NCBI RefSeq assembly: GCF_030246905.1 | Contig: NZ_CP126741.1 | Location: forward strand, 2,852,001-2,916,000 | Reading direction: 5' to 3' | DNA length: 64,000 nucleotides | DNA from: Microbacterium sp. zg-Y818 | GTDB taxonomy: Bacteria; Actinomycetota; Actinomycetes; Actinomycetales; Microbacteriaceae | In this document: piece after piece, positions 27,713 to 38,205 of the stretch | Numbering within the stretch: position 1 is the stretch's first letter | How the letters are laid out: each line of letters begins with the position of its first letter | Made by a program: the position numbers and the translations under genes | The notes under the pieces: generated by a model | Seen by the model: the letters and a program-made list of their open reading frames with translations, nothing else | The model's database searches: none | Told to the model about the DNA's origin: nothing

Positions 27713-29479
27713 CTACCGCCCGCTCACCGTGCCGAACAGGCGCGCAATCGGGGCGACGACCATCGGTCGGGCGGCGATCCAGGCGATCGCGATGGCGACG
27801 ATCGAGGCGATGAAGATCCAGAACCCCGTCCAGTTGTCCGCGTAGGCGGCCGGGTCGACCGACCCCTGAGCGGCGTACATGTGGTTCAGGTTGCGCAGCG
27901 CACCGGTGGCGAACACCAGGCCGACGTGCACGATGATGAACGCGACGAAGAACAGCATCACGGGGAAGTGGAGCTTCCGCGCCCAGTCGATCGGGTACGC
28001 CTTGTTGAGGCCGGCGGCGTTCTTGGGCCACAGCCCGCTCATGCGGTATCCGGTGATGATCGCCAGCGGTGCGGCGATGAACACGGTCGTGAAGTACGCC
28101 AGCTGCTGGATCGAGTTGTAGTTGACCCAGCCGTTCTCGGTCGGCCAGTCCAGCGAGATGTACTGCAGCACCGCCGACAGGGCGTTGGGGAACACCTCCC
28201 AGCTGGTCGGGACGATGCGCATCCACTGCCCGGAGACGATCAGCAGCACCACGAAGATCAGGCCGTTGGCCAGCCACAGCACGTCCAGCGCCTGGTGGAA
28301 CCAGATGTTGAGGCTGGTCTTGCCCTTCTTGTCGCGGCGCGGCGTCCAGAACACGGTGGGCCGCTTCTCGGTGCGCACCTGCAAGCCGGTGCGGATGATC
28401 AGCACCATGAGGAAGGCGTTGAAGAAGTGCTGCCACCCCAGCCACGCAGGGAACCCGATGGGGGCGCCCTCGGGCAGGTGGTACTCGCCGGGGTAGGTGG
28501 CGAGGAACTCTTGCATGAACTCCAGGCTCAGGAACCACCGGACGAAGAAGACCGCCATCGCCGCGGCGACCAGCAGGGCGCCGCCGCCGACGATGACCAC
28601 ACCGGCCCACTGGCCGCGGGTGAACGGTCCGATGCGGCGGGGTTCGGGCTTCGGAGCCGGACGACGGGATGCCGCAGCACCCGGCCACACCGTGCGCGGC
28701 ACGGTGAGCGGCGGGCGCGGTCCGGTCGCGACGGCGGTGGATGCCGCGGCGGCGGGCGCGACGGATGCCGCGGCGGCGGCCGGGACGGTGGCGGATGCCG
28801 CGGGCACGGAGGCGGGTGCGGCCGTTTCCGCCGGGGCCGCTGGGGCCTCAGCGGAGGCCGGGGCGGCCTCGGTCGGAGCGCTCACCGCGCGGGGCTGCGC
28901 GGTGCCGGCGGGCGGCCAGGGGTCGCCTCCGGTGACTCTCGGCAGACCGCGGCGCAGCGGAACGGCATCGCCGACCGTGGCCGTCGTGGACGCAGCAGCG
29001 GGCGCAGCGGGCGCGGCGGCTGGTGCGGGCGCAGCGGCTGGTGCAGGAGTCGCGCTCGTCTCGGAGGGCGCGACCGGGGTCGCGGCGGTCGGTGCGGGTG
29101 CGGGCGCGGCAGAAGCCGGACCGGAGCCTGCAGGCGGCCAGGGCTCGCCACCCGGCACCCGCGGCAGGCCGCGGCGCAGCGTCGAGCCCGATCGGGTCGG
29201 TTCGCCGGTCGCGTCCTGCGGCTGAGCTGGCTGGGGGTCGGCAGTAGGTGCCGGCTGGGCGGGGTCGGACGCCGCCGTGGCCACGGATTCGGCAGCGGGA
29301 GCCGCGGGCGCGGCGGGAACCGCAGCCGGGGCCGGGACCTCGGCCGCAGCAGAGGCACCGATACCCGCGTCGGAAGCTGCACCCGCGAGCGTCGCCGGAG
29401 CGTCACCGGCGGGCGGCCACGGCTCTCCCCCGGACACCCTCGGAAGGCCCCGGCGCACCGTTCGCCCGTATGTCGCCAC
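27713..29479 (-). CDS. Cytochrome b561/b6-like membrane protein with a long repeat-bearing N-terminal tail
   Basis: 588 residues from GTG 29479. Residues 1-282 are Pro/Ala-rich and carry three near-identical motifs RRGLPRV(S/P/T)GG(E/D)PWPPAG at about 9-25, 102-118 and 176-192. The C-terminal half has six membrane segments: starting [34 protein letters not shown], then [46 protein letters not shown] and [15 protein letters not shown]. Candidate haem ligands are the His residues in GWQHFF, WFHQAL, RKLHFP and IIVHVG. It starts 2 bp after etfA, so it probably takes or gives electrons in an ETF-linked chain. Function is inferred from context. Confidence 0.78.
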   Translation of the reverse strand: MATYGRTVRRGLPRVSGGEPWPPAGDAPATLAGAASDAGIGASAAAEVPAPAAVPAAPAAPAAESVATAASDPAQPAPTADPQPAQPQDATGEPTRSGSTLRRGLPRVPGGEPWPPAGSGPASAAPAPAPTAATPVAPSETSATPAPAAAPAPAAAPAAPAAASTTATVGDAVPLRRGLPRVTGGDPWPPAGTAQPRAVSAPTEAAPASAEAPAAPAETAAPASVPAASATVPAAAAASVAPAAAASTAVATGPRPPLTVPRTVWPGAAASRRPAPKPEPRRIGPFTRGQWAGVVIVGGGALLVAAAMAVFFVRWFLSLEFMQEFLATYPGEYHLPEGAPIGFPAWLGWQHFFNAFLMVLIIRTGLQVRTEKRPTVFWTPRRDKKGKTSLNIWFHQALDVLWLANGLIFVVLLIVSGQWMRIVPTSWEVFPNALSAVLQYISLDWPTENGWVNYNSIQQLAYFTTVFIAAPLAIITGYRMSGLWPKNAAGLNKAYPIDWARKLHFPVMLFFVAFIIVHVGLVFATGALRNLNHMYAAQGSVDPAAYADNWTGFWIFIASIVAIAIAWIAARPMVVAPIARLFGTVSGR

Positions 29480-29481
29480 GG

Positions 29482-30474
<993 letters not shown>

Positions 30475-30487
30475 GATGCGATGCCCC

Positions 30488-31264
30488 TCACGCCAGCCGG
30501 TTGTCGATGAGGAACGCCGCGAGCTTCTCGCCCGCATCGCCCTCGTCTGTGATCTTCACGCCCGCCGAACGCGGCGGCTTCTCGCTCACCGCGGTCATGA
30601 TCGACCGGGCGACGGTGTCGACACCGGCATCCACACCGAGGTCGGCAAGCGAGACCGTCTCGAACGGCTTCTTCTTCGCCGCCATGATGCCCTTGAAGTT
30701 CGGGAAGCGGGCGTCGGGGAGGGCCTCGGTCACCGAGATGACGGCGGGCAGTGGGGCGGTGACGCGGGCGGTGCCGGCGTCGGTCACGCGCGTGCCCGAA
30801 ACGGATCCCTCGGAGATCTCGACGGCGGCGAGGGCGGTCGCGTGCGGCACCCCCAGGTGCTCGGCGATCATCGCACCGATGACACCGCCGGAGCCGTCGG
30901 TGGACTGGTTGCCGGTGATCACGAGGTCGAAGCCCGCGCGCTTGACGGCAGCGGCCAGCACCTCGGCGGTGAGACCCAGGTCGGCACCGGCGAGGGCGTC
31001 GTCGACGATCTGCACAGCGGATGCCGCGCCCATCGCGAGCCCCTTGCGGATGGTCGCGACCGACGCCTCCGGCGCCATCGAGAGCACGACCACCTCGGTA
31101 CCGGGGTTCTTGTCGGCGTAGCTCAGCGCGACTTCGAGGGACCGCTCACCGATCTCATCGAGCACCCGCTCACCGGCATCGCGGTCCGCCAACCCGGTCT
31201 CGAGGTTCAGCTTGCGGTCACCGTAGGTGTCCGGAACCTCTTTCACCAGCACGACAATCTTCAT
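30488..31264 (-). CDS. etfB: Electron transfer flavoprotein, beta subunit
   Basis: 258 residues, beginning MKIVVLVKEVPDTYGDRKL, with LVITGNQSTDGSGGVIG and the AMP-binding/recognition-loop region typical of EtfB, and DARFPNFKGIMAAKKKP near the end. A Shine-Dalgarno GAGGAG lies 5 nt before the ATG. On the minus strand TATAGAAT (complement of 31288-31295) is a likely -10 box for the four-gene operon etfB-etfA-cytochrome-hydrolase. Confidence 0.94.
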   Translation of the reverse strand: MKIVVLVKEVPDTYGDRKLNLETGLADRDAGERVLDEIGERSLEVALSYADKNPGTEVVVLSMAPEASVATIRKGLAMGAASAVQIVDDALAGADLGLTAEVLAAAVKRAGFDLVITGNQSTDGSGGVIGAMIAEHLGVPHATALAAVEISEGSVSGTRVTDAGTARVTAPLPAVISVTEALPDARFPNFKGIMAAKKKPFETVSLADLGVDAGVDTVARSIMTAVSEKPPRSAGVKITDEGDAGEKLAAFLIDNRLA

Positions 31265-31354
31265 TGACTCTCCTCACGCCTCGGTCGATTCTATACAATT
31301 CCCACGCACGCCGATGACCGGCCTCGAATCGGGCGCGGGGGCCGGGCGGGGCGC

Positions 31355-34300
31355 TCAGAACACGACGACCGGCACCGGCAGTACTGCGCGCGAGTCGCCG
31401 TGCGCGGCGCCCCCCGAGAAGGACACCCGCAGCAGGTGCAGCCCCCGCGGGAGCGCCGGCAGCGCCACGGAGACCTTCCCCCGAGCGGAAGCGGGGACGT
31501 CCGCCGTGGCCAGCACCCGCCCACCGTCCGAGACGGTCACGGTTCCGACCGGCGCACTGCGGTCGGCGCTGGACACCCACGCGGTCACGGTGACCTTCTG
31601 GCCCGCCTTCACGAGCACCCGGTCCACCACGGCAGCCACGGAGGTCGCGACCGGCTCACGCTCCACCAGCACGACGGCCGTGCGCGGCGGCACGGTGAGG
31701 GTGCCGGCTGCCGCGTCCCATGTCGTCGTCTTCACGACGGGGTCCGCACCGTTCGCCAGCGCGGGAGTGAGCGCGAACGAACGACCCGACAGCTCGGGGA
31801 GCGTCTGCGTGATCGGCTCGGGCGAGGCGTTGAACGCCACCAGCGCCCCCTCCAGCTCGGGGTCGACGTCCTCGCCGACCACGTCGTCGATCAGCATGAC
31901 GAGGGCGCCAGGCGCGGCATCCGGTCCGCTGCCGGGGAACGACACCTTCTGCTGGATCAGCTCGGCCGAGCCCAGGCGCAGCAGCCCGACCTCCTCGCGC
32001 ACGCGCAGCAGGTCGAGCGCGGCGGCCTCAGCCGCGGCGATGTCGGCGGCGGCGGGCTTGAGCGCCGGGTCGGCCAGCAGCGGCGCCATGATCGGCCACT
32101 TGTCCTCGTTGTCTGCGGCGCGCGGCAGACCCGAGCCGAACGTCGACTCCTGCCCGGTCCAGTCGATGCGGTTGAACCAGTCGCCGGAGTTGTAGCTGTT
32201 GCGGTCGAGCGACTTCGAGCGCAGCAGCTCGGTGCCGGCGTGCCAGAACGACGGCGTCTGCGCGAAGGCGGTGGTGGCCAGCGACAGCGTGTTCATGCGC
32301 ACGCGGTCGGCCATGGGCGTGTCGGCGGGGAGCTTCAGCACTGAAAGGTCGTAGAGCGTCTCGTTGTCGTGCGCGTCGACGTAGGTGATGATCTCTTCGG
32401 GCTGCGCCGCGTACCCGGCGGGGGCGCCGCGGTAGTCGAGCTCGTCGCCCGCGCGCACCGTACCCGTCGAGTCCGTGAGCGTGAAGTCACGCAGGTTGCC
32501 CGCGAGCCCCAGCTTCACCAGGTCGGTCTGGTGCGCGAGGTCGGCGAGCGCCTGCTCGGGGGTGCCGTTGATCGGGTTCCCGTTGGGATCGGTGCCGAGG
32601 CCCGTGCCGAAGCCCTGCTGCTGCACCGTCTCGCCTGCCACCGGGCTGCCGCCGTGCACGGCATCCCGCAGCCGGTCGCTGAAGGTGCCGATGCCGGTGC
32701 CGCCGAGGTTCCCCTGCCGCGCCTGCGGGAACAGGGCGTCGTCGGCGACCTCGCCGAAGTTCCATCCCTCGCCGTAGAGGTAGACCTTCGACCCGTCGAC
32801 GCCGTCCTTCTTCATCGTGAGCGCGTCCAGCGCATCGCGGACGGCCTGCATGTTCGCCGTCGAGTGGTGGCCCATGAGGTCGAACCGGAACCCGTCGACC
32901 TTGTAATCGCGCGCCCAGGTGACAACGGAATCGACCATCAGCTTCTCGGCCAGCTCGTGCTCGGTGGCGACGTTCTGGCAGCAGGTGGACGTCTCGACGC
33001 CGCCGGTGAGGTTCAGCCGGTGGTAGTAGCCGGGGACGACCCGGTCGAGCACCGACTTCTCCCCCTGACCCGACTGCGCGCTGTGGTTGAACACCTGGTC
33101 GAGCACGACCTGCATTCCCATGCCGTGAAGGGCGCCCACCATCTCGCGGAACTCGTGCACGCGGGCCCCACCCTCGGGGTCGACGGCGTACGAGCCCTCG
33201 GGAGCGGTGAAGTGGTACGGGTCGTAGCCCCAGTTGAAGCCGTCGGCGTCGGCGATCGCCTCGACGCACGCCTGCTGCTCGGTGGATGCCGGGCCGAACG
33301 ACGCCAGGTCGCACGCGGGCTGCGCCTGCAGTGCGCGGTTCTCCTCGATCGTGGCGATGTCGAAGGTGGGGAGCAGGTGCACGGTGTTGATGCCGGCATC
33401 CGCCAGCTGCCGCAGCTGCTGGGTACCCGCACTGTCGCGGGTGAAGGCGCGGTAGGTGCCCCGCTCCGCCTCGGGCACCGACGTGTCGGTGAGGGAGAAG
33501 TCGCGCACGTGCAGCTCGTAGATCGCGCGGTCCACGGGGCGGTCGATCACGGGCGCCTTCGTGCGCTCCCAGGCCCGCGGGCGCCACTGTTTGTCGGCCA
33601 GGTCGATCGCGACCGACCGCACCGAGTTCGTCGTGAGCGCATGCGAGTACGGGTCGGTGACCAGGTTGGTCTCGATCGCCCCGGTCTCGGGGGCGTAGAC
33701 GACGACCTCCCACAGGAACTCGTCGCCCTTGAGGCCGCGCTTGCCCGGCACCTCCCAGACACCGGATGCCGCATCGCGCGTCGCCTCATGACGCGTCGGC
33801 GTTCCTTCGTCGCGGGCGGTGTGGCCGGTGGGCCCGTCCCACGTCAGCAGGGTGACCGACTGCGCGGTGGGGGCCCACAGCCGGAAGGTGGGCTTGTTGC
33901 CGCGGAACGTCACGCCGAGGTCGGCGTCGGCGGCCGCGTCGGCGTAGAGGTCGTCGAGCACGCCCGGGATCTGCACGCCGGTCGCGGCGCTGAGCGCACC
34001 GTCGCCGCCCTGCTGCGACACCATCAGCTGACCGCGCAGCAGCTCGCCGGCGGCATCCGCATCGGGGAGCCGCAGCGCGACGAACCCGGCCAGCGCCGGG
34101 AACCGCTCGCGCTGCGCCTCGGTGAGGCCGCCCCCCACCCGCTCGAGGTCGATGCTCTCGCCGCCGGCGACCCCGTCGTCGGTGACGATCAGTGACGCGT
34201 CGGCTGCGGCGTGCAGCTGCCAGGTGGCATCCGCCGGGTCGGCGCCCAGGTCGGCCGGCCACGCGAGGGTCTCAGCGTCGATCCAGTGCGCGCGCGACTG

Positions 34301-37300
34301 GCCGACCCCGGCAAGCGGCGGGTCGGCGACGTCGATCTCGAGCACGTGGGTCGCCAGGGTGTAGCGGAAGACCACGGCGGTGCCCTCGGCGACGGTGAAG
34401 GCGTAGTTCGCGCCGCCCGGCGCGCCGCCGACACCGTAGTTCTCGTCCCAGCTGAGGCCGTGGGCGACCTTGATCTCGTAGGCGCCGGCGGGGATCGCAT
34501 CGGTGGTGAATTCGTACACCCCGTCGCGGTCGGCGTCGGCCATGAGGGTCGCCAGGCACTCCGGCATCCAGTCGCCGGCGCAGCCGAGCTCGCTCTGGAC
34601 GGAGCCGGGGAGGGTGACGATGGGGCCCTCGGCGCTGGACTGCACGATGTTGCTGCGCGGGTCGAAGTAGAACGAGATGGCGCCGCCGGGGTGCGAGATC
34701 GCGATGTTCGCGCCGTTCGCCACGCCACCGGCGCCGTAGTTGATGTCCCACGAGCCGTTGAGTGCGGCCTTGTACTCGTAGTCGCCGGCGGGCAGGTCGA
34801 ACGTGCCGGCCCAGATGCCGTCGGCGCCGAGCGTCAGGTTCGCCGCTTCACAGCCGGGGGTCCAGTCGCCAGGGCAGCCGAGCTCGGAGTTGAGGCTGCC
34901 CGCGATGGTCACCATGTCGATCGGCTGCTCGGGCTCTTCGGGGACCTCGAGCGAGACGGCGTTGCCCACGGAGGCGTAGGTGGATGCCGCGGCGCGGTCG
35001 CCGCCGGCATCCGTCGCCACGGCGCGGTACTCCACGAGGGTGCCCGGGGCGAGGTCGCGGATGTCGTGGAAGACGCGCGGGCTGGTGCTCTCGGCGGTGC
35101 CGAGCGGCTGCCACTCGTCGGAACCGACCACGCGCCAGGCGAAGCTCGTCTCCTGCCAGGTGGTGTCGTCGACGTCGGCCGAGACGGCGACGGACCCGCT
35201 CAGTGCGGCGCCGGGCGTCGGGGCCGAGACGGTGATCTCGGGGCCACCGGCGGGATCGGTGACGGGGGCGTCGGCACGGTAGACGACGGCCGAAAGCGCC
35301 GGCACGGTGACCTCGGCCACGGCATCGGCGCCGCTCGTGACGGCGGTGTCGGTGCCGTAGAGCGGGGCGAAGGAAGCGTCGGCGGTGAGGGTCGGGATCT
35401 GCGCCGTCGCGGGTGCGGCGGTGTTGTTCAGCGCGACGAGGTACTCGACCTTCTCGTCGCGGTCGACGCGGGAGAACGCGTAGACGCCGGCGCCGTTGTC
35501 GGCGTGGCGCTCGATCTGCGCGCCGGTGACGAGGGCGGGGTGGTCTTCCCGCAGCTCGGCGAGGGTGGCGATGTGCGTGTAGATCGGTGCCGCCATGTCG
35601 TAACGGTCAACCGATCCGGCTACTTCGCCGGTGATCAGGTTCTGGTCGGTGTACTCGGGCACGGCGCTGGCGAACAGCGTCTGGCGGGCGCTCTTGTCGC
35701 CGCCGGGACCCGCGAAGCCCTGCTCGTCGCCGTAGTAGACCACGGGCTGCCCGCGGCCGAAGAACATCAGCTCGTGGGCGAGCAGATCGCGCTGCAGCGC
35801 GTCGGGGGCCGACTGCAGCAGGTAGCCGACGCGGCCCATGTCGTGGTTGCCGAGGAAGGTGGGGAGGGCCGTGGCAGAGGAATCCGGGGTCGTGTACCGG
35901 TCGTCGCCGGCGTACAGGGACTGCAGGCCGCGCGCACTGTTGCCGGCGGCGTAGCCGACCGCGGCGGACTGGAACGCGAAGTCGAGCACCGAGTTCATGT
36001 CGGTGTCGCGCACGTAGGGCGCGAGCTTGGCGGGGTCGGCGTCGTACACCTCGCCGAACATGAAGAAGCCGGGCTTGCCTGCGACCTCGCGGGCGTAGTC
36101 CAGCACCTCGGTGGACCACTGCTCCCAGAACTCCGGGTTCACGTGCTTGACGGTGTCGATGCGGAAGCCGTCGATGCCGAGGTCGATCCAGCCCTGGTAG
36201 ACGTCGACGAAGCCCTCGACGACCGTGGGGTGCTCGGTCATGAGGTCGTCGAGCCCGTCGAAGTCGCCGAGCGTCACCGACTCGCCCTCCCAGACCGTGT
36301 TTCCGCGGTTGTGGTACAGCGTCGGGTCGTTCAGCCACGCGGGGGTCTTCGCGTCCTGCAGGGCGGGGTCCACGACCGGGGTGTACGGGAAGCTCGTGGC
36401 GGCGTCGAGGGCGGGGAAGTCGCCGGTACCGGCGTAGTCGGCGGGGTCGAAGGCGTTGCCCGCGGCATCGCGGTACGGCTCGGTCGCCGCGTCGACGTAG
36501 TCGTAGACGCCCTCTTCGTAGCCGATGACGTCGGCGGTGTGGTTGGTGATGATGTCGAAGTAGACCTTGATGTCCTGCGCGTGCGCCTCGGCGATGAGGG
36601 CCTCGAGTTCGGCGTTGGTGCCCAGGTGCGGGTCGATCTGCGTGAAGTCGGTGATCCAGTAGCCGTGGTAGCCGGCACTGGCATCCGCCCCTTCGCCCTG
36701 CACCGGCCGGTTGGCGAAGCTGGGGGTGAGCCAGATCGCCGTGGTGCCGAGGCCGGCGATGTAGTCGAGCTGGGAGCGGAGCCCCGCGATATCGCCGCCG
36801 TTGTAGAAGCCCTTGTCGGTCGGGTCGAAGCCGTGCGCGAAGCGGTCGCCCTCGATGCCGCCGGTGTCGTTGCCGGGGTCGCCGTTGGCGAACCGGTCGG
36901 TCATGACGAAGTAGAACTGCTCGGCGGAGCCGGGCTGACGCACCGGCGGGGCGACCAGGTCGCCGTCGATGTCTCCGTCGTAGTCGCCGCGGACGCTGAG
37001 CGCCTCGAGGCCCACACGGTGGGTGGTGTCGTCGAAGACGAAGCGCAGGGTCGCGGGGCCGTCGATGGTCAGCGGGATGTTGTCGGCGCCGCCGTCGAGC
37101 CCGTACGCCTCATCCCAGGTGTCGTCGACGGCGACCTTGTACTCGTAGCTGCCGGCGGGCACCTCGAACTCGGCCGCGAAGACGCCCGCCTCGTCGGTGG
37201 CCGCGAGCTCGGTCGCCGCGCAGTCGGGCTGCCAGTCGTCGGAGCATCCCAACTCGTTCTGCAGGCTGCCGACGAGGGCGAACGTGCGGTCGGCGGCGAG

Positions 37301-37396
37301 CGCCGGCGCCGCGGTGGCGACGACCGATCCGGTGAGGACCAGTGCCGCTGCGGCGAGGGATGCCAGCATGCGGCGGGCGCGGGAGGGGGGCGTCAT
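31355..37396 (-). CDS. Secreted multidomain alpha-amylase / pullulanase (amylopullulanase)
   Basis: 2,013 residues. A Sec signal peptide ends with APALA-A near residue 34. Module order: X25-type starch-binding module (35-132), GH13 alpha-amylase (about 150-640, catalytic Asp in GFRIDTVKHV near 412, Glu in FGEVYDAD near 448, Asp in FLGNHDMGR near 520), Ig/FnIII-like domain (about 725-815), two more X25 modules (about 829-902 and 925-1015), pullulanase N-domains, then a type I pullulanase GH13 core (Asp in GFRFDLMGHH near 1505, Glu in LYGEGWNFG near 1543, AHDNETLYD near 1675) and a C-terminal Ig-like domain ending in VPVVVF. It should cut alpha-1,4 and alpha-1,6 bonds of starch or pullulan outside the cell. 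CAGGAG precedes the start; GTG 37402 is an alternative start. Confidence 0.92.
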   Translation of the reverse strand: MTPPSRARRMLASLAAAALVLTGSVVATAAPALAADRTFALVGSLQNELGCSDDWQPDCAATELAATDEAGVFAAEFEVPAGSYEYKVAVDDTWDEAYGLDGGADNIPLTIDGPATLRFVFDDTTHRVGLEALSVRGDYDGDIDGDLVAPPVRQPGSAEQFYFVMTDRFANGDPGNDTGGIEGDRFAHGFDPTDKGFYNGGDIAGLRSQLDYIAGLGTTAIWLTPSFANRPVQGEGADASAGYHGYWITDFTQIDPHLGTNAELEALIAEAHAQDIKVYFDIITNHTADVIGYEEGVYDYVDAATEPYRDAAGNAFDPADYAGTGDFPALDAATSFPYTPVVDPALQDAKTPAWLNDPTLYHNRGNTVWEGESVTLGDFDGLDDLMTEHPTVVEGFVDVYQGWIDLGIDGFRIDTVKHVNPEFWEQWSTEVLDYAREVAGKPGFFMFGEVYDADPAKLAPYVRDTDMNSVLDFAFQSAAVGYAAGNSARGLQSLYAGDDRYTTPDSSATALPTFLGNHDMGRVGYLLQSAPDALQRDLLAHELMFFGRGQPVVYYGDEQGFAGPGGDKSARQTLFASAVPEYTDQNLITGEVAGSVDRYDMAAPIYTHIATLAELREDHPALVTGAQIERHADNGAGVYAFSRVDRDEKVEYLVALNNTAAPATAQIPTLTADASFAPLYGTDTAVTSGADAVAEVTVPALSAVVYRADAPVTDPAGGPEITVSAPTPGAALSGSVAVSADVDDTTWQETSFAWRVVGSDEWQPLGTAESTSPRVFHDIRDLAPGTLVEYRAVATDAGGDRAAASTYASVGNAVSLEVPEEPEQPIDMVTIAGSLNSELGCPGDWTPGCEAANLTLGADGIWAGTFDLPAGDYEYKAALNGSWDINYGAGGVANGANIAISHPGGAISFYFDPRSNIVQSSAEGPIVTLPGSVQSELGCAGDWMPECLATLMADADRDGVYEFTTDAIPAGAYEIKVAHGLSWDENYGVGGAPGGANYAFTVAEGTAVVFRYTLATHVLEIDVADPPLAGVGQSRAHWIDAETLAWPADLGADPADATWQLHAAADASLIVTDDGVAGGESIDLERVGGGLTEAQRERFPALAGFVALRLPDADAAGELLRGQLMVSQQGGDGALSAATGVQIPGVLDDLYADAAADADLGVTFRGNKPTFRLWAPTAQSVTLLTWDGPTGHTARDEGTPTRHEATRDAASGVWEVPGKRGLKGDEFLWEVVVYAPETGAIETNLVTDPYSHALTTNSVRSVAIDLADKQWRPRAWERTKAPVIDRPVDRAIYELHVRDFSLTDTSVPEAERGTYRAFTRDSAGTQQLRQLADAGINTVHLLPTFDIATIEENRALQAQPACDLASFGPASTEQQACVEAIADADGFNWGYDPYHFTAPEGSYAVDPEGGARVHEFREMVGALHGMGMQVVLDQVFNHSAQSGQGEKSVLDRVVPGYYHRLNLTGGVETSTCCQNVATEHELAEKLMVDSVVTWARDYKVDGFRFDLMGHHSTANMQAVRDALDALTMKKDGVDGSKVYLYGEGWNFGEVADDALFPQARQGNLGGTGIGTFSDRLRDAVHGGSPVAGETVQQQGFGTGLGTDPNGNPINGTPEQALADLAHQTDLVKLGLAGNLRDFTLTDSTGTVRAGDELDYRGAPAGYAAQPEEIITYVDAHDNETLYDLSVLKLPADTPMADRVRMNTLSLATTAFAQTPSFWHAGTELLRSKSLDRNSYNSGDWFNRIDWTGQESTFGSGLPRAADNEDKWPIMAPLLADPALKPAAADIAAAEAAALDLLRVREEVGLLRLGSAELIQQKVSFPGSGPDAAPGALVMLIDDVVGEDVDPELEGALVAFNASPEPITQTLPELSGRSFALTPALANGADPVVKTTTWDAAAGTLTVPPRTAVVLVEREPVATSVAAVVDRVLVKAGQKVTVTAWVSSADRSAPVGTVTVSDGGRVLATADVPASARGKVSVALPALPRGLHLLRVSFSGGAAHGDSRAVLPVPVVVF

Positions 37397-37705
37397 TGGC
37401 ACGGTCACTCCTGGAAAGCGGGTACGGCGATGTACCGGGGGATTCCACCGACGCTAGCAGCGGGTACCGACACGCTGCGGGCGGTTCCCGGCTGCGGACA
37501 TGAGAGTCCGCTCATGTGGGCAGTGGTACTGAAGAAGTCTGATTGTCCTCCCTCTCCCTGCCATCGCGTAGCGGGATCGATGCGAATCGTCGATGGGCGC
37601 TACCTCTCGAGGCTCCAGGCGCGTCTTGCGCTCCGATCAGGGCTCGGTCCGGGCTTTTCATCCCATTCGCGTTTGAGATCACGAACAGTCGCTAGCATCA
37701 CGCCC
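37397..37705. promoter_or_regulatory. Divergent intergenic region of the amylopullulanase and the tendamistat-like gene
   Basis: 309 bp with no gene. It holds a perfect 7-bp-arm palindrome ACATGAG-AGTCCG-CTCATGT at 37498-37517, about 100 bp upstream of the amylopullulanase start, possibly an operator. TAGCGT on the minus strand (complement of 37451-37456) could be the amylopullulanase -10 box, and TAGCAT (37693-37698) lies 7 nt before the divergent gene. No LacI-type maltose operator consensus is obvious. Confidence 0.45.
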
Positions 37706-38050
37706 ATGACGACGAAACGACGCATCACAGCCCTGTCCGCAGCTGTCCTCCTCGCCGGGTCGCTGATCGCGGTCCCTCCGGCCGCCTCCGCCGCGGCGCC
37801 CGCAGATCGCTCTGTCGCCGCCGTCTCGGTGAAGGCAGCCACGGCTCCGACGTGCGTGTCGGTGAAGACCGCCCGCACCAGCTGGCTGAGGATGAAGGCG
37901 ACTGTCAAGAACAACTGCGCTTCCACAAAGCGCGTCAAGGTGGTGTGGGCGTTTGCGAACGACAGCGCCTGCATGACCATCGCCTCGGGTGCCACCAAGA
38001 CGCACACGACGGGGAGCGGGGGGCGGTTCGACAGCCTCGTCAACTGCTGA
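37706..38050 (+). CDS. Small secreted protein with the tendamistat-type alpha-amylase-inhibitor cysteine framework
   Basis: 114 residues. The Sec signal peptide MTTKRRITALSAAVLLAGSL continues to PPAASA, with predicted cleavage near residue 29. The mature part has exactly four cysteines at 50, 71, 89 and 114. The segment from Cys71 to Cys89 reads CASTKRVKVVWAFANDSAC; the equivalent stretch of tendamistat, as I recall it, is CAQTVTVKVVYEDDTEGLC, with the same 18-residue spacing and the C-A-x-T-x-x-V-K-V-V core. APTC before the first cysteine also matches. The inhibitory Trp-Arg-Tyr triplet of tendamistat is not conserved; SWLRM stands in that region. The fold assignment is therefore likely, amylase inhibition unproven. 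TAGCAT lies 7 nt before the ATG, suggesting a leaderless mRNA. Confidence 0.68.
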   Translation: MTTKRRITALSAAVLLAGSLIAVPPAASAAAPADRSVAAVSVKAATAPTCVSVKTARTSWLRMKATVKNNCASTKRVKVVWAFANDSACMTIASGATKTHTTGSGGRFDSLVNC

Positions 38051-38205
38051 CGCACCGTATACGAAAAGCTCCGCCGCGACGCGGAGCCCCGGCGGAGGCC
38101 CGCCCCACCAGCTCGAACGGCAGCGGCGCCAGCGGCGTGGGCGCCTCGAGGGCCGCGTTGGTCAGGTCTGTCTCCAGCGGAGTTTGTAGATCTTCGGCGC
38201 GCGGG
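38040..38205 (-). pseudogene. Possible remnant of a LacI-family regulator C-terminus
   Basis: A minus-strand frame reads LEAPTPLAPLPFELVGRASA and then GAPRRGGAF before a stop at 38040-38042, which resembles the terminal PxELVxRAS(T) strand of LacI/GalR regulators (compare PPELVVRASTAGR in the LacI remnant at 6989-7780). Upstream sequence has no LacI core. A second minus frame ends KIYKLRWRQT with a stop at 38162, source unknown. The region looks like decayed coding DNA upstream of the starch locus. The call is weak. Confidence 0.35.

Noticed and set aside
34211..38050. A 1,279-residue plus-strand open frame across the amylopullulanase region
   Set aside because: Most of it is the antisense shadow of the amylopullulanase: composition is Gly/Val/Asp/Arg-rich with no domain. 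Only the last 345 bp (37706-38050), with signal peptide and promoter, is a gene.
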